Below, piece by piece: positions 1 through 9,342 of a stretch of DNA of 64,000 nucleotides. Under the pieces are notes generated by a model. That model searched no databases. It was not told the origin of the DNA and saw only the letters and a program-made list of their open reading frames with translations. Within the stretch, counting starts at the first letter, position 1. The number at the start of each line of letters is the position of its first letter. Position numbers and translations under genes: made by a program. Source of the stretch: Fibrobacter sp. (GTDB lineage Bacteria > Fibrobacterota > Fibrobacteria > Fibrobacterales > Fibrobacteraceae); NCBI GenBank assembly GCA_024398875.1, contig JAKSIJ010000010.1:35088-99087 (forward strand), read 5' to 3'.

Positions 1-1023
1 GAAGAAAAGGCACGCGGTATCACGATCAACACTTCCCACGTTGAATATACAACTGCTAACCGTCACTACGCTCACGTCGACTGCCCGGGGCATGCTGACT
101 ATGTGAAGAACATGGTGACCGGTGCTGCCCAGATGGACGGCGCCATCCTCGTTGTCGCAGCTACTGACGGCCCGATGCCCCAGACCCGCGAACACATCCT
201 TCTCGCACACCAGGTGGGCGTGCCGAAGATCGTCGTGTTCATGAACAAGTGCGACATGGTGGACGACCCGGAACTCCTCGACCTCGTGGAGATGGAAGTC
301 CGCGACCTCCTCAGCAAGTACGAGTTCGACGGCGACAACACCCCGATCGTCCGCGGCTCCGCCCTCGGCGCCCTCAACGGCGAGAAGCAGTGGCAGGACA
401 AGGTGATGGAGCTCATGGCTCAGTGCGACGAGTACATCCCTCTTCCGCAGCGCGAGACGGACAAGCCGTTCCTGATGCCTATCGAAGACATCTTCACGAT
501 CACCGGTCGTGGCACCGTTGCTACCGGCCGTATCGAACGTGGCGTTGTGCACCTGAACGACAAGGTCGAACGCGTCGGCCTCGGCGAAACCGTCGAATAC
601 GTCGTTACCGGTGTTGAAATGTTCCGTAAGCTCCTCGACGACGCACAGGCCGGTGATAACGTCGGTCTTCTGCTCCGCGGCGCCGAGAAGAAGGACGTTG
701 TTCGTGGCATGGTTCTCGCCGCTCCGAAGTCCGTCACCCCGCACACCGAATTCAAGGCCGAGATCTACGTCCTGACGAAGGACGAAGGTGGCCGCCACAC
801 GCCGTTCATGAACGGCTACCGTCCGCAGTTCTACTTCCGCACCACCGACGTGACTGGCACTATCCAGCTCCCGGAAGGTGTTGAAATGGTGACCCCGGGC
901 GACACCGTCACAATCCACACCAACCTCATTGCCCCCATCGCCATGGAAAAGCAGCTCCGCTTCGCTATCCGTGAAGGTGGCCGTACCGTTGGCGCTGGCT
1001 CTGTAACCGAAATCATCAAGTAA
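1..1023 (+). CDS. tuf: Elongation factor Tu, 5'-truncated by window edge
   Basis: EF-Tu is the GTPase that carries aminoacyl-tRNA to the ribosome. The reading frame is open from base 1, so about the first 54 residues (including the P-loop) lie outside the window; 340 residues are present. Visible parts are the switch I end (RGITIN), the G3 motif DCPGH, the G4 motif NKCD, the G5 motif GSALGAL, and then the two beta-barrel domains ending in a typical VTEIIK C-terminus. It lies 9 bases ahead of rpsJ, the classic str-to-S10 junction, so it is probably co-transcribed with the ribosomal genes. High C-ending codon use fits a very highly expressed gene. Confidence 0.98.
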   Translation, partial: EEKARGITINTSHVEYTTANRHYAHVDCPGHADYVKNMVTGAAQMDGAILVVAATDGPMPQTREHILLAHQVGVPKIVVFMNKCDMVDDPELLDLVEMEVRDLLSKYEFDGDNTPIVRGSALGALNGEKQWQDKVMELMAQCDEYIPLPQRETDKPFLMPIEDIFTITGRGTVATGRIERGVVHLNDKVERVGLGETVEYVVTGVEMFRKLLDDAQAGDNVGLLLRGAEKKDVVRGMVLAAPKSVTPHTEFKAEIYVLTKDEGGRHTPFMNGYRPQFYFRTTDVTGTIQLPEGVEMVTPGDTVTIHTNLIAPIAMEKQLRFAIREGGRTVGAGSVTEIIK

Positions 1024-1032
1024 GGAATAATC

Positions 1033-1341
1033 ATGGCTGGTGAACGCATTCGTATTCGCTTGAAGAGTTTCGATCATCGTATGATCGACCGCTCCGCTCA
1101 AGACATCGTGAATACAGCTAAGAACACTGGGGCTCGTATTGCAGGCCCCATCCCTCTCCCGACGAAAGTCCAGAAGTATACGGTGCTTCGTTCTCCGCAT
1201 ATCGATAAGACTTCTCGTGAACAGTTTGAATCTCGTACGCACAAGCGTCTGATTGACATCCTCGATGCCACTCCGCAAACTGTGGATTCCCTCATGAAAC
1301 TTGACTTGCCGGCTGGTGTCGAAGTCGAAATTAAGGTCTAA
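1033..1341 (+). CDS. rpsJ: 30S ribosomal protein S10
   Basis: S10 is a 30S head protein and is also NusE, a partner of NusB in antitermination. The 102-residue length is normal. It begins [15 protein letters not shown], followed by the conserved GPIPLPTK loop and the [16 protein letters not shown] stretch that is diagnostic of the family. AGGAA precedes the ATG at a good distance. It follows tuf by 9 bases and precedes rplC by 5, and opens the S10 gene block. Confidence 0.98.
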   Translation: MAGERIRIRLKSFDHRMIDRSAQDIVNTAKNTGARIAGPIPLPTKVQKYTVLRSPHIDKTSREQFESRTHKRLIDILDATPQTVDSLMKLDLPAGVEVEIKV

Positions 1342-1346
1342 TAACA

Positions 1347-1964
1347 ATGAACGGTATTCTCGCAAAAAAGTTGGGAATGACCCAAGTGTTCACGGAACAG
1401 GGCGAATGCGTCCCTGTCACGGTTCTTGAAGCCGGTCCGTGCGTGGTCGTTTGCCACAAGACAGAAGAAAAGGACGGTTACACTGCCGTCCAGATCGGCT
1501 TTGGTCTCAAAAAGGAACAGCGTGCCAACAAGGCAGAAATCGGCCACTTCAAGAAGGCTGACGTTGCTGTTCGTGAACACCTCGCCGAATTTGACGTAGC
1601 TGATCTCGAATCCTGGCCGGTTGGCAAGGAATTCGGTGCTGCTGACTTCGCCGACGCTAAGATGGTGAACGTCTCCGGCATTTCCAAGGGTCATGGCTTC
1701 TCTGGTACTATCAAGCGCCACGGATTCCACAGCGGTCCTCGTTCCCATGGTACGCACAACATGCGCGAACCGGGTGGTACGTCCGCTCACTCCTATCCTG
1801 GTCGCGTGTTCCCGGGCAAAAAGCAGTCCGGTCAATACGGTAACAAGAAAGTGACCGTCAAGCACCTCCAGGTCGTTAAAGTTGACGGCGACCGCAACCT
1901 GATCTTCGTCCGCGGCGCAGTTCCCGGTGCGAAGAACAGCATTATCGTGGTGAGGAAAGACTAA
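1347..1964 (+). CDS. rplC: 50S ribosomal protein L3
   Basis: L3 is an early-assembly protein that binds 23S rRNA near the peptidyl transferase centre. At 205 residues it has the usual length. It starts MNGILAKKLGMTQVF, as bacterial L3 does, and holds the conserved glycine/histidine-rich central loop (GTIKRHGFHSGPRSHGT) that reaches the catalytic centre, followed by the FPGKKQSGQYGN motif. Its stop codon overlaps the rplD start by one base, so the two genes are translationally coupled. Confidence 0.98.
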   Translation: MNGILAKKLGMTQVFTEQGECVPVTVLEAGPCVVVCHKTEEKDGYTAVQIGFGLKKEQRANKAEIGHFKKADVAVREHLAEFDVADLESWPVGKEFGAADFADAKMVNVSGISKGHGFSGTIKRHGFHSGPRSHGTHNMREPGGTSAHSYPGRVFPGKKQSGQYGNKKVTVKHLQVVKVDGDRNLIFVRGAVPGAKNSIIVVRKD

Positions 1965-2584
1965 TGGCTAGTGCAAAGTTTTTCGCCGCATCTGGCGATT
2001 TCCAGAAAGATATTCAGCTCCCCGCATTGTTCGATGAAGAAGTGAACAAGGTTTGCATGTATTTGCACATCAAGGCTATCCTCAACAACAATCGTCAGGG
2101 CACAGCTCAGACCAAGAACAAGTCCTCCGTCTCCGGCGGTGGTCAGAAGCCTTGGAAGCAGAAGGGCACAGGTCGTGCTCGTTCTGGTCAGAACACCTCT
2201 GCTGTGTGGGTTCGTGGTGCTAAGGCTCACGGTCCTAAGTCTCATGACTATTTCGAAAAAGTGAACAAGAAGGTCAAGAAGATCGCTTTCCATTCCGCTT
2301 TGGCTGACAAGGCTCAGGAAGGCAAGGTCCTCGTGTTCGAAGCCCTCAGCTTCGCCGCCCCGAAGACCAAGGATCTCCTCGCCGTTCTCACCAAGTCTGG
2401 TGTGGAACAGCGCAATGTCCTCTTCATTGTTAGCGAAAAGGATCAGAACTTGTATCTGTCCTCCAACAACATTCCTTGGTGCCGTTGCGCTCGCGTTGAA
2501 GACGTCAACACCTATGATGTTGTTCGCGCAAACAATGTCGTCATCTCTCAAGCCGCTCTCAGCGAACTTGAAGGAGGCCGCTAA
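1964..2584 (+). CDS. rplD: 50S ribosomal protein L4
   Basis: L4 lines the peptide exit tunnel and in some bacteria represses its own operon. It has 206 residues. The long extended loop is recognisable from WKQKGTGRARSGQ, and the C-terminal domain contains the usual NV-rich segment before the end. The start ATG overlaps the rplC stop and its own stop TAA overlaps the rplW ATG, giving a tight coupled chain. Whether L4 autoregulates here cannot be judged, because the leader of the operon lies outside the window. Confidence 0.97.
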   Translation: MASAKFFAASGDFQKDIQLPALFDEEVNKVCMYLHIKAILNNNRQGTAQTKNKSSVSGGGQKPWKQKGTGRARSGQNTSAVWVRGAKAHGPKSHDYFEKVNKKVKKIAFHSALADKAQEGKVLVFEALSFAAPKTKDLLAVLTKSGVEQRNVLFIVSEKDQNLYLSSNNIPWCRCARVEDVNTYDVVRANNVVISQAALSELEGGR

Positions 2585-2886
2585 TGAAAGAGATTCGCGA
2601 AATCCTCGTCGCTCCCCATGTAACTGAAGATACCACCAAGAATATGGTGAATCCGAAGACTGGTGTGCGCAAGTATGTATTCAAGGTTGCAATGGACGCC
2701 AGTAAGGACGAAATCAAGGCCGCTATCGAAAAGCGCTTTGAAGTCAAGGTTTCTAAGGTCAATACTTTGATCAACCGCGGTAAGATCAAGCGCGTGCGCA
2801 TGGTCGCCGGTAAGAAACCCAACTGGAAGAAGGCCTATATCACACTTAAGGCCGGGCAAAAGATTGCCGAGTTCGAAGGAGTATAA
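2584..2886 (+). CDS. rplW: 50S ribosomal protein L23
   Basis: L23 sits at the tunnel exit and is the docking site for trigger factor and SRP. The 100-residue length is normal. It shows the VTEDTTK opening, [15 protein letters not shown] and the loop [18 protein letters not shown] found in bacterial L23. The start overlaps rplD by one base and rplB follows after 2 bases. Trigger factor, its partner, is encoded in this window at 19012. Confidence 0.97.
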   Translation: MKEIREILVAPHVTEDTTKNMVNPKTGVRKYVFKVAMDASKDEIKAAIEKRFEVKVSKVNTLINRGKIKRVRMVAGKKPNWKKAYITLKAGQKIAEFEGV

Positions 2887-2888
2887 TC

Positions 2889-3719
2889 ATGGGTCTGAAA
2901 TCTTATCGCCCTCTTACCCCGACGCTGCGCTATAAGCAGATTGGTGACCGCAAGGAAATCACTGCTCAGAAGCCGTACAAGCCTCTTACCGAAGGTATCA
3001 AGAGCAGCTCCGGCCGCAACAACGTTGGTGAAATCACCTCCCGCCGTCGCGGTGGTGGTCACAAGAAGTTGTATCGTCTCATTGATTTCAAGCGCAAGGA
3101 CGCAGGCGTTTCTTGCACTATCGAAACCATCGAATACGATCCGAATCGTACCGCACGTATCGCTCTCGTTAAGTTCGAAAACGGTAAGCGTGCATACATC
3201 ATCGCTCCGGCAGACGTTAAGGTCGGTGATGTACTGAACTCTGGTGAAGGTGCAGAATTCCGCGTCGGTAACGCATTGCCGCTTCGCGAAATCCCGCTGA
3301 ACACCATTATCCACAACATCGAAATGAAGCCGGGCAAGGGTGCTCAGATTGCTCGTTCCGCTGGTGCCGGTGCAGAACTGGTTGCTAAGGACGGCAAGCT
3401 CTGCCAGGTTCGTCTCCCGAGTGGCGAAGTTCGCTACATTCCGGAAGACTGCCTCGCTACCGTTGGTCAGGTTTCCAATATCGATCACATGAATGAATCC
3501 TCTGGTTCCGCTGGCCGTTCTCGTTGGCTCGGTAAGCGTCCGGCCGTCCGTGGTGTCGTTATGAACCCGGTCGATCACCCCCTTGGTGGTGGTGAAGGTC
3601 GTACCTCTGGTGGTCGTCATCCCTGCTCTCCTTGGGGTAAGAACTCTAAGGGTGCAAAAACTCGTAACAATAAGCGTACCGATCGTTTCATCGTACGTCG
3701 TCGTCAGAAGAGGGCCTAA
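2889..3719 (+). CDS. rplB: 50S ribosomal protein L2
   Basis: L2 is the largest and most conserved 50S protein and is needed for subunit association and peptidyl transfer. It has 276 residues. The N-terminal RNA-binding domain carries [20 protein letters not shown]; the C-terminal domain carries [18 protein letters not shown], including the histidine region placed near the catalytic centre. Starts at ATG two bases after rplW, preceded by GGAGT within the rplW end. Confidence 0.98.
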   Translation: MGLKSYRPLTPTLRYKQIGDRKEITAQKPYKPLTEGIKSSSGRNNVGEITSRRRGGGHKKLYRLIDFKRKDAGVSCTIETIEYDPNRTARIALVKFENGKRAYIIAPADVKVGDVLNSGEGAEFRVGNALPLREIPLNTIIHNIEMKPGKGAQIARSAGAGAELVAKDGKLCQVRLPSGEVRYIPEDCLATVGQVSNIDHMNESSGSAGRSRWLGKRPAVRGVVMNPVDHPLGGGEGRTSGGRHPCSPWGKNSKGAKTRNNKRTDRFIVRRRQKRA

Positions 3720-3722
3720 TTC

Positions 3723-4004
3723 ATGTCCAGATCCCTTAAGAAAGGTGCGTTCGTGGATTCCCACGTTCTCGTCAAAGCTCAGGCAATGGCTGGTTCCGAC
3801 AAGAAGCAGGCCATCAAGACCTGGTCCCGCCGTTCCACTATCATTCCCGATATGGTCGGTCTCACTTTCTCCGTGTATAACGGTAAGCAGTTCATCCCGG
3901 TTTATGTAACCGAAAACATGGTTGGCCATAAGCTCGGTGAATTCTCCCTGACCCGTACTTTCAAGGGTCACCGTAAGACTGAAGCTGCTGGAGGCAAGAA
4001 ATAA
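3723..4004 (+). CDS. rpsS: 30S ribosomal protein S19
   Basis: S19 lies in the 30S head and contacts the A-site finger and S13. It has 93 residues and begins [16 protein letters not shown], then shows the conserved [14 protein letters not shown] and the C-terminal [12 protein letters not shown] motifs. Its stop overlaps the rplV start by one base. Nothing unusual was seen. Confidence 0.98.
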   Translation: MSRSLKKGAFVDSHVLVKAQAMAGSDKKQAIKTWSRRSTIIPDMVGLTFSVYNGKQFIPVYVTENMVGHKLGEFSLTRTFKGHRKTEAAGGKK

Positions 4005-4351
4005 TGCAAGCTGTCGCTAAAGTGAAAAACGTACGCTACGGTGTTCGCAAGCTGCGTCGCGTTGTCGACCTGGTTCGTGGCAAGTCCGTTGCAGAAGCAT
4101 TCGCAATGCTTTCCATCCTCCACACGCAGACCAAGGGCGCTCCCCTGGTAGAAAATGCTTTGAAGTCCGCTGTTGCTAACTTCAAGCAGAAGTCTGCCGC
4201 TCCGGTTGCCGCAGAAGAACTGGTCGTTAAGACCATTACCGCTGACGGTGCAACCATCATGAAGCGCATCCATCCGCGTTCTCAGGGCCGTGCTTTCCGT
4301 ATCGAAAAGCCGCTCTCCCACCTCACAGTCGTTGTGGCCAACAAGGAGTAA
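4004..4351 (+). CDS. rplV: 50S ribosomal protein L22
   Basis: L22 forms part of the exit tunnel wall together with L4. It has 115 residues. The N-terminus [19 protein letters not shown] and the C-terminal beta-hairpin region with [19 protein letters not shown] are typical; macrolide resistance changes in other bacteria map to this hairpin. It overlaps the rpsS stop by one base and rpsC follows 5 bases later. Confidence 0.97.
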   Translation: MQAVAKVKNVRYGVRKLRRVVDLVRGKSVAEAFAMLSILHTQTKGAPLVENALKSAVANFKQKSAAPVAAEELVVKTITADGATIMKRIHPRSQGRAFRIEKPLSHLTVVVANKE

Positions 4352-4356
4352 TTACA

Positions 4357-5016
4357 ATGGGTCAGAAAACTCATCCGAATGGTCTTCGTCTTGGCGTTAT
4401 CCGCGGCTGGGAATCCAAGTGGTATGCCGAAGACAAGTTTGCCGATCTTCTCTATGAAGACATCGTGCTCCGTCGCTACTTGATGAAGCGCTTCGAACAT
4501 GCTTCCCTGTCCAAGGTTGGCATCGAACGTACCGTCAAGAAGGTTAACGTGAACCTCTTTACCGCTCGCCCGGGTATCGTTATCGGTCGTAAGGGCGAAG
4601 AATTGGAGAAGCTGAAGGGCGAACTCCAGTTCCTCACCGGAAAAGAAATCTATATTAACGTCCAGGAAATCAAGCGTCCCGACTCCGACGCCAAGTTGGT
4701 TGCCGAAAACATTGCTCGCCAGCTCGAAAAGCGTATTTCCTTCCGTCGCGCTATGAAGCGCGCCATCCAGAACGCAATGCGCGCTGGTGTGGAAGGTATC
4801 AAGGTGCAGTGCGGTGGCCGCCTCGGTGGTGCCGAAATTGCCCGCGTTGAAAAGTATGCTGAAGGTCGCGTACCTCTGCACACTCTTCGTGCTGACATTG
4901 ATTACGCAACTGCTATCGCTAAGACCGTTTACGGTGCTATCGGTATCAAGGTGTGGATCATGCACGGTGAAAAGATTGGTAAGGACGTCATGTCCGATAA
5001 CAAGAGAGAGAAGTAA
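4357..5016 (+). CDS. rpsC: 30S ribosomal protein S3
   Basis: S3 sits at the mRNA entrance of the 30S subunit and has helicase activity together with S4 and S5. It has 219 residues. It starts [14 protein letters not shown] and contains the KH RNA-binding domain with the GXXG-type loop in [14 protein letters not shown], then the C-terminal domain with [12 protein letters not shown]. Spacing to rplP is 3 bases. A normal family member. Confidence 0.98.
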   Translation: MGQKTHPNGLRLGVIRGWESKWYAEDKFADLLYEDIVLRRYLMKRFEHASLSKVGIERTVKKVNVNLFTARPGIVIGRKGEELEKLKGELQFLTGKEIYINVQEIKRPDSDAKLVAENIARQLEKRISFRRAMKRAIQNAMRAGVEGIKVQCGGRLGGAEIARVEKYAEGRVPLHTLRADIDYATAIAKTVYGAIGIKVWIMHGEKIGKDVMSDNKREK

Positions 5017-5019
5017 TAT

Positions 5020-5433
5020 ATGCTGAGTCCTAAAAGAACATTACATCGTAAGCAGATGAAAGGCCGCATGAAGGGCGTCGCCTCTCGCGGCAACTCCATC
5101 GCCTTTGGCGAATTCGGCATTCAGGCTCTTGAAAAGTGCTGGCTCACTGCTCGTCAGATTGAAGCCGCTCGTATCGCCATGACTCGTAAGATCAAGCGCG
5201 GTGGCCGCGTTTGGATCCGCGTCTTCCCCGACAAGCCGATTACCCGCCATCCTGCAGAAGCTCGTATGGGTAAGGGTAAGGGTGCTGTTGAATTCTGGGC
5301 AGCCGTAATCCTCCCGGGTCGCATCATTTTCGAAATGGGTGGTGTAGAACGCGAACTGGCACTGGAAGCTCTCCATGTGGCAGCTCAGAAGCTCCCCCTC
5401 AAGTGCAAAATCATCGAAGAATCGGAGATCTAA
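5020..5433 (+). CDS. rplP: 50S ribosomal protein L16
   Basis: L16 organises the aminoacyl-tRNA site of the 50S subunit. It has 137 residues, starts [19 protein letters not shown], and shows [20 protein letters not shown] and the [14 protein letters not shown] loop. The arginine in the [10 protein letters not shown] region matches the site hydroxylated by YcfD in E. coli. The stop TAA shares its last base with the rpmC ATG. Confidence 0.97.
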   Translation: MLSPKRTLHRKQMKGRMKGVASRGNSIAFGEFGIQALEKCWLTARQIEAARIAMTRKIKRGGRVWIRVFPDKPITRHPAEARMGKGKGAVEFWAAVILPGRIIFEMGGVERELALEALHVAAQKLPLKCKIIEESEI

Positions 5434-5624
5434 TGAAGGCACGTGAATTAAAGGAACTGGGCGTTGACCAGCTCAAGGAAAAGCTGGCCCAGTTGAATCT
5501 CGATCTGTTCAATTACCGCATGGCTGCTAAGCTCGGTAACTTGGAAAAACCCTCTTTGATCGCAACGACCCGTAAGGACATCGCTCGCGTCAAGACCATC
5601 CTCACCGAAAAGGCCAAGGCATAA
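5433..5624 (+). CDS. rpmC: 50S ribosomal protein L29
   Basis: L29 is a small two-helix protein near the tunnel exit, beside L23. It is 63 residues starting [14 protein letters not shown]. The ATG at 5433 was preferred over an upstream in-frame start at 5403 because it overlaps the rplP stop by one base, like most junctions in this operon, and because family members begin exactly there. GGAG lies 9 bases upstream inside rplP. Confidence 0.96.
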   Translation: MKARELKELGVDQLKEKLAQLNLDLFNYRMAAKLGNLEKPSLIATTRKDIARVKTILTEKAKA

Positions 5625-5642
5625 GCCGGGCAGGAGCAGGAA

Positions 5643-5897
5643 ATGGATAGAAACCTTCGTAAGGTTAAGCAGGGTGTAGTCAGCTCTGACAAGATGGACA
5701 AGACCATCACGGTTGTGGTTGAAAACCGCAAGCGTCACCCGATGTACAACAAGATCATGACTACTACTAAGAAGCTCAAGGCTCATGATGAAAAGAATGA
5801 AGCCCAGGAAGGCGACTTGGTAGAAATCATGGAAACTCGTCCCCTCTCTGCAACTAAGCGCTGGCGCTTGGTTCGCATTGTGGAAAAGAAGAAATAA
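5643..5897 (+). CDS. rpsQ: 30S ribosomal protein S17
   Basis: S17 is a primary-binding OB-fold protein of the 30S body. It has 84 residues starting [21 protein letters not shown]; the [10 protein letters not shown] motif and the later HPMYNK and KRWRLV segments are diagnostic. CAGGAGCAGGAA upstream provides a clear ribosome-binding site. The 18-base gap to rpmC is among the largest inside this block. Confidence 0.97.
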   Translation: MDRNLRKVKQGVVSSDKMDKTITVVVENRKRHPMYNKIMTTTKKLKAHDEKNEAQEGDLVEIMETRPLSATKRWRLVRIVEKKK

Positions 5898-5918
5898 TCT
5901 TTTTGGAGTAAGGCGAAT

Positions 5919-6287
5919 ATGATTCAAGAAGAAACCAGACTCGTCGTGGCCGATAACAGTGGTGCCAAGGAAGTCGCCTGCATCCGCGTTTTGGGTGGCA
6001 CAAACCGTCGCTATGCTAGCATCGGTGATGTCATCAAGGTAGCCGTTAAAGACGCTATCCCCCAGAGCAAGGTGAAGAAGGGTTCCGTGGCCGACGCCGT
6101 CGTCGTCCGCACTCGTAAGGAAATCGCACGTCCGGATGGAACTTTGATCCGTTTCTCCGACAATGCAGTGGTTCTCATCAACAAGGAAGGTGAACCGCGT
6201 GGAACCCGTATTTTTGGACCGGTGGCTCGTGAGCTCCGCGACAAGAAGTACATGAAGATCATCTCCCTCGCACCTGAGGTTCTCTAA
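5919..6287 (+). CDS. rplN: 50S ribosomal protein L14
   Basis: L14 forms intersubunit bridge B8 and is the RsfS binding site. It has 122 residues, starting [18 protein letters not shown], with the family signature around [14 protein letters not shown] and the end segment [25 protein letters not shown] upstream contains the ribosome-binding site. The stop overlaps the rplX ATG by one base. Confidence 0.98.
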   Translation: MIQEETRLVVADNSGAKEVACIRVLGGTNRRYASIGDVIKVAVKDAIPQSKVKKGSVADAVVVRTRKEIARPDGTLIRFSDNAVVLINKEGEPRGTRIFGPVARELRDKKYMKIISLAPEVL

Positions 6288-6586
6288 TGGCAAACATCAA
6301 GAAGAATGATAACGTCAAGGTGATTTCCGGTGCCAACAAGGGCAAGACCGGCACCGTGATCAGTGTCAAGGACGGCAAGGTGACCGTTAGCGGCGTTAAC
6401 GTCTGCAAGCGTCATGAAAAGCCGAGCCAGACCAACCAGGCTGGTGGCATCATCGAAAAGGAACTGCCCATCGACATTTCCAACGTGATGCTCCTCGAAG
6501 GCAATACTCCTGTTCGCACTCGTATCGTTCGTGAAGCCGGCAAGAAGGCTGTCCGCGTGAGTGTCAAGACCGGAAAGGCGGTATAA
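6287..6586 (+). CDS. rplX: 50S ribosomal protein L24
   Basis: L24 initiates 50S assembly and lies near the tunnel exit. It has 99 residues with an N-terminal KOW motif ([16 protein letters not shown]) followed by [18 protein letters not shown] and the usual [16 protein letters not shown] end. It overlaps rplN by one base and precedes rplE by 2. Confidence 0.97.
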   Translation: MANIKKNDNVKVISGANKGKTGTVISVKDGKVTVSGVNVCKRHEKPSQTNQAGGIIEKELPIDISNVMLLEGNTPVRTRIVREAGKKAVRVSVKTGKAV

Positions 6587-6588
6587 CT

Positions 6589-7128
6589 ATGAACCAGATG
6601 AAGCAATTTTATCTCGAAAAAGTCGTCCCGGCCTTGCAGCAGAAGTTTGCTTACAAGAACGTGATGATGATTCCGCGCCTCGAAAAGATCGTGATCAACA
6701 TGGGTGTTGGCGCTGCTTCCCAGAACCGTAAGATTCTCGATGAAGCCGTTGATACTCTGACTGCTATCACTGGTCAGAAGGCAATCGTCACCAACGCCAA
6801 GAAGGCTGTTGCTCAGTTCCACCTCCGCGAAGGTATCGGTATCGGCGCTAAGGTAACTCTCCATGGTGATAACATGTGGGACTTCCTCTATCGCTTTATC
6901 AACATCGACCTTCCTCGTGTTCGTGACTTCCGTGGTCTCGCACGTCGTGGCTTCGATGGCATGGGTAACTTTACCCTGGGCATCAAGGAACAGACCATCT
7001 TCGTTGAAATCGACATCGATAAGATTTCTCGTACCTTCGGTATGGACATTTCTTTCGTTACCTCTGCAAAGACCGATGACGAAGGCCGTGCTCTCCTCGA
7101 AGAACTTGGACTCCCCTTCCGCAAGTAA
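6589..7128 (+). CDS. rplE: 50S ribosomal protein L5
   Basis: L5 binds 5S rRNA and the central protuberance. It has 179 residues. Signature elements are [16 protein letters not shown], the [13 protein letters not shown] segment, and the C-terminal [18 protein letters not shown]. The start ATG is 2 bases after rplX. Conventional in every visible respect. Confidence 0.98.
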   Translation: MNQMKQFYLEKVVPALQQKFAYKNVMMIPRLEKIVINMGVGAASQNRKILDEAVDTLTAITGQKAIVTNAKKAVAQFHLREGIGIGAKVTLHGDNMWDFLYRFINIDLPRVRDFRGLARRGFDGMGNFTLGIKEQTIFVEIDIDKISRTFGMDISFVTSAKTDDEGRALLEELGLPFRK

Positions 7129-7137
7129 GGTAATACC

Positions 7138-7323
7138 ATGGCAAGCACAAGAATGATTGAAAAATGCAAGCGTACTCCGAAGTATACCGTTCGTGGGTAC
7201 AACCGTTGCAAGCGTTGCGGTAGGCCGCACGCCTTTATGCGCCGCTTTGGCCTTTGCCGTATTTGCTTCCGCGAAATGGCACTCGCCGGCGAAATCCCCG
7301 GTATCACTAAGTCGTCTTGGTAA
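7138..7323 (+). CDS. rpsN: 30S ribosomal protein S14, zinc-binding short form
   Basis: S14 lies in the 30S head. This is the 61-residue type Z form, which binds zinc through four cysteines: the sequence has CKRC, then a 12-residue spacer, then CRIC. Many Gram-negative bacteria use the longer cysteine-free form instead, so the choice here implies a zinc demand shared with L36 of this operon. It lies between rplE and rpsH, the usual place, with TAAGGTAAT upstream as ribosome-binding site. Confidence 0.97.
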   Translation: MASTRMIEKCKRTPKYTVRGYNRCKRCGRPHAFMRRFGLCRICFREMALAGEIPGITKSSW

Positions 7324-7336
7324 GGAGAGTATACTC

Positions 7337-7732
7337 ATGGCAATGACAGATCCTATCGCCGATATGCTCACCCGTATCCGCAATGCCTCTACGGCAAAGC
7401 TCCCCGTGGTGGACATTCCCGCCAGCAACCTGAAGCGTGAAATCGCTCGCGTTCTGCAGGAAAAAGGTTTCATTAAGAAGTTCGTCGTAGTTGAAGACGG
7501 CAAGCAGGGCATGCTCAAGGTCCTTCTCCGCTACACCAACGGCGAAGCCGCTATCCAGGGCCTTCAGCGCGTTTCTACGCCGGGTCTTCGTCACTACGTT
7601 GACGCAGCCAAGCTCCCGCGCGTTCGCAATGGCCTCGGCTATGCAATCATCTCCACCTCTAAAGGCGTCATGACTGACCACGAAGCTCGCAAGGAAAATG
7701 TGGGCGGCGAAGTCATCGCAAAGGTTTGGTAA
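7337..7732 (+). CDS. rpsH: 30S ribosomal protein S8
   Basis: S8 is a primary 16S rRNA-binding protein; in E. coli it is the translational repressor of the spc operon. The 131-residue protein begins [18 protein letters not shown]. The ATG at 7337 was chosen over the longer open frame from 7157 because it lies after the rpsN stop, has AAGGAGAG upstream, and matches the family start. The C-terminal [21 protein letters not shown] motif is diagnostic. Confidence 0.97.
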   Translation: MAMTDPIADMLTRIRNASTAKLPVVDIPASNLKREIARVLQEKGFIKKFVVVEDGKQGMLKVLLRYTNGEAAIQGLQRVSTPGLRHYVDAAKLPRVRNGLGYAIISTSKGVMTDHEARKENVGGEVIAKVW

Positions 7733-7734
7733 AG

Positions 7735-8274
7735 ATGTCCCGTATCGGTAAAGCTATTATCAACATCCCGGCCGACGTTAAAGTCGCCATCAATGGTCAG
7801 AACATTAAGGTTGAAGGCCCCAAGGGCAAGCTCGAAGCTGACGTTCACGAACTGATCGCTATCAAGTTCGAAAACAACCAGCTTTCCTTCACCCGTCCTG
7901 ACGATCAGAAGTTCACTCGTGCAATTCATGGCACTACCCGTGCTCTCGTTGCAAACATGGTCGAAGGCGTTACCAAGGGTTTCCAGAAGACTCTCGAAAT
8001 CGTTGGCGTTGGCTACCGTGTAGAACAGAAGGGCAAGGACCTCAACCTCGTTCTCGGTTTCTCTCATCCGGTTATCTACAAGGCACCGGAAGGCGTTGAA
8101 CTGAAGGCTGTTGATCCGCTGAAGATCACTATCTCCGGCATCGACAAGCAGAAGGTTGGCCAGGCTGCTGCTGAAATTCGCAAGTACCGCCGTCCTGAAC
8201 CGTATAAGGGCAAGGGCATTAAGTACGAAGGCGAAATTGTCCGTCGTAAGCAGGGTAAGAAGACAGGTAAATAA
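7735..8274 (+). CDS. rplF: 50S ribosomal protein L6
   Basis: L6 lies near the sarcin-ricin loop and factor-binding site. The protein has 179 residues, starting MSRIGKAIINIPADV. The start at 7735 gives a 2-base gap after rpsH and fits the family, whereas an in-frame start at 7726 would overlap rpsH. Two tandem L6 folds end in the signature PEPYKGKGIKYEGEIVRRK. Confidence 0.97.
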   Translation: MSRIGKAIINIPADVKVAINGQNIKVEGPKGKLEADVHELIAIKFENNQLSFTRPDDQKFTRAIHGTTRALVANMVEGVTKGFQKTLEIVGVGYRVEQKGKDLNLVLGFSHPVIYKAPEGVELKAVDPLKITISGIDKQKVGQAAAEIRKYRRPEPYKGKGIKYEGEIVRRKQGKKTGK

Positions 8275-8283
8275 GGGTAAACT

Positions 8284-8655
8284 ATGACTGCAATTGCTAA
8301 GAAAAGAATCCAGTCCAGAATCGCACGCCACGCTCGCGTACGCAAGTCTGTTGTCGGAACTGCAGAATGCCCTCGTTTGGCTGTTCGCCGTTCCCTTTCT
8401 CACATGGTCGCCCAGATTGTTGATGACGAAAACAACAAGTCTCTCGTTCAGCTCTCCACGACTGCCAAGGAATTCCAGGGCAAGTTTGGTGAGATGACGA
8501 AGTCCGAGCAGGCTAAGCAGCTCGGTCTCCAGGTTGCTGAAGTCGCCAAGTCCAAGGGCATCGAATCCGTGGTCTTTGACCGCGGCGGTTACATCTATCA
8601 CGGACGCGTTCAGGCTCTCGCAGAGGGAGCTCGTGAAGGCGGACTCAAATTCTAA
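8284..8655 (+). CDS. rplR: 50S ribosomal protein L18
   Basis: L18 binds 5S rRNA with L5. It has 123 residues and shows the basic N-terminus, [18 protein letters not shown], and the C-terminal [21 protein letters not shown] motif of the family. GGGTAA precedes the ATG by a short spacer. rpsE follows 10 bases later. Confidence 0.97.
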   Translation: MTAIAKKRIQSRIARHARVRKSVVGTAECPRLAVRRSLSHMVAQIVDDENNKSLVQLSTTAKEFQGKFGEMTKSEQAKQLGLQVAEVAKSKGIESVVFDRGGYIYHGRVQALAEGAREGGLKF

Positions 8656-8665
8656 GAGGTACACT

Positions 8666-9148
8666 TTGGAACGCGAAGCTCAAGTTTCTGAATTTGAAGA
8701 CAAGGTTGTTCACATCAACCGTTGCGCCAAGGTGGTGAAGGGCGGTCGCCGCTTCTCCTTCAGCGCTCTCGTGGTTGTTGGCAACAAGAATGGCAAGATT
8801 GGTATGGGTCTCGGCAAGGCTAAGGAAGTTTCCGAAGCTATCCGCAAGGGTACCGAAGCTGCTCAGCGCAATCTGGTAGAAGTCCAGCTTTTGGACGGCA
8901 CTATTCCTCACGATATCGAAATCAAGGCTGGCGCAACTCGCCTCCTCTTGATGCCGGCTGCCCCTGGTACCGGTGTTATCGCTGGTGCTGCTGCCCGTGC
9001 TGTTCTCGAACTCGCCGGTGTCAAGAACATCCTTACAAAGATTCACGGTTCTTCCAATCCGGGTACGGTTGTCCGCGCCTGCATCGAAGGCCTTGTTTCT
9101 CAGAAGAATAAACAGGACTGCGCTGAATTGCGCGGTGCTAACGCCTAA
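8666..9148 (+). CDS. rpsE: 30S ribosomal protein S5, TTG start
   Basis: S5 lies at the mRNA entrance and affects decoding fidelity. The start chosen is TTG at 8666, since no ATG or GTG lies between the rplR stop and the conserved domain; AAGAGGT at 8653-8659 is the ribosome-binding site. The product has about 160 residues with the double-stranded-RNA-binding-type N-domain (GGRRFSFSALVVVGN, GMGLGKAKEV) and the C-domain (AAPGTGVIAG, GSSNPGTVVRA). The frame stays open upstream to 8534 inside rplR, but that extension is not conserved. Confidence 0.96.
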   Translation: MEREAQVSEFEDKVVHINRCAKVVKGGRRFSFSALVVVGNKNGKIGMGLGKAKEVSEAIRKGTEAAQRNLVEVQLLDGTIPHDIEIKAGATRLLLMPAAPGTGVIAGAAARAVLELAGVKNILTKIHGSSNPGTVVRACIEGLVSQKNKQDCAELRGANA

Positions 9149-9161
9149 GGAGTAATACAAA

Positions 9162-9341
9162 ATGAAGAAAGTTCGTATTACTTTGATTAAAGGTACTGTC
9201 CGTCGTCTTCCGGTGCACCGCGCCAATGTGGCTGCACTCGGTCTCCGCAAGATTGGACAAACTGTTGAACACAATTTGACCCCCGCCATCCAGGGCATGA
9301 TCAATGCCGTGGCCGACATGGTCAAGGTCGAGGAGATCTAA
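9162..9341 (+). CDS. rpmD: 50S ribosomal protein L30
   Basis: A 59-residue protein beginning MKKVRITLIKGTVRRLP, with the conserved AALGLRKIGQTVEH segment of bacterial L30. The ATG is preceded by AAGGAGTAA. It lies between rpsE and rplO, its normal place. L30 is absent from some bacterial lineages, so its presence is worth recording. The gene is short and easily missed by length-filtered gene calls. Confidence 0.96.
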   Translation: MKKVRITLIKGTVRRLPVHRANVAALGLRKIGQTVEHNLTPAIQGMINAVADMVKVEEI

Positions 9342-9342
9342 C

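Noticed and set aside
2835..3971. A 378-codon open frame on the minus strand opposite rplB and rpsS.
   Set aside because: It lies fully opposite two universally conserved ribosomal genes and has no start site or domain support.
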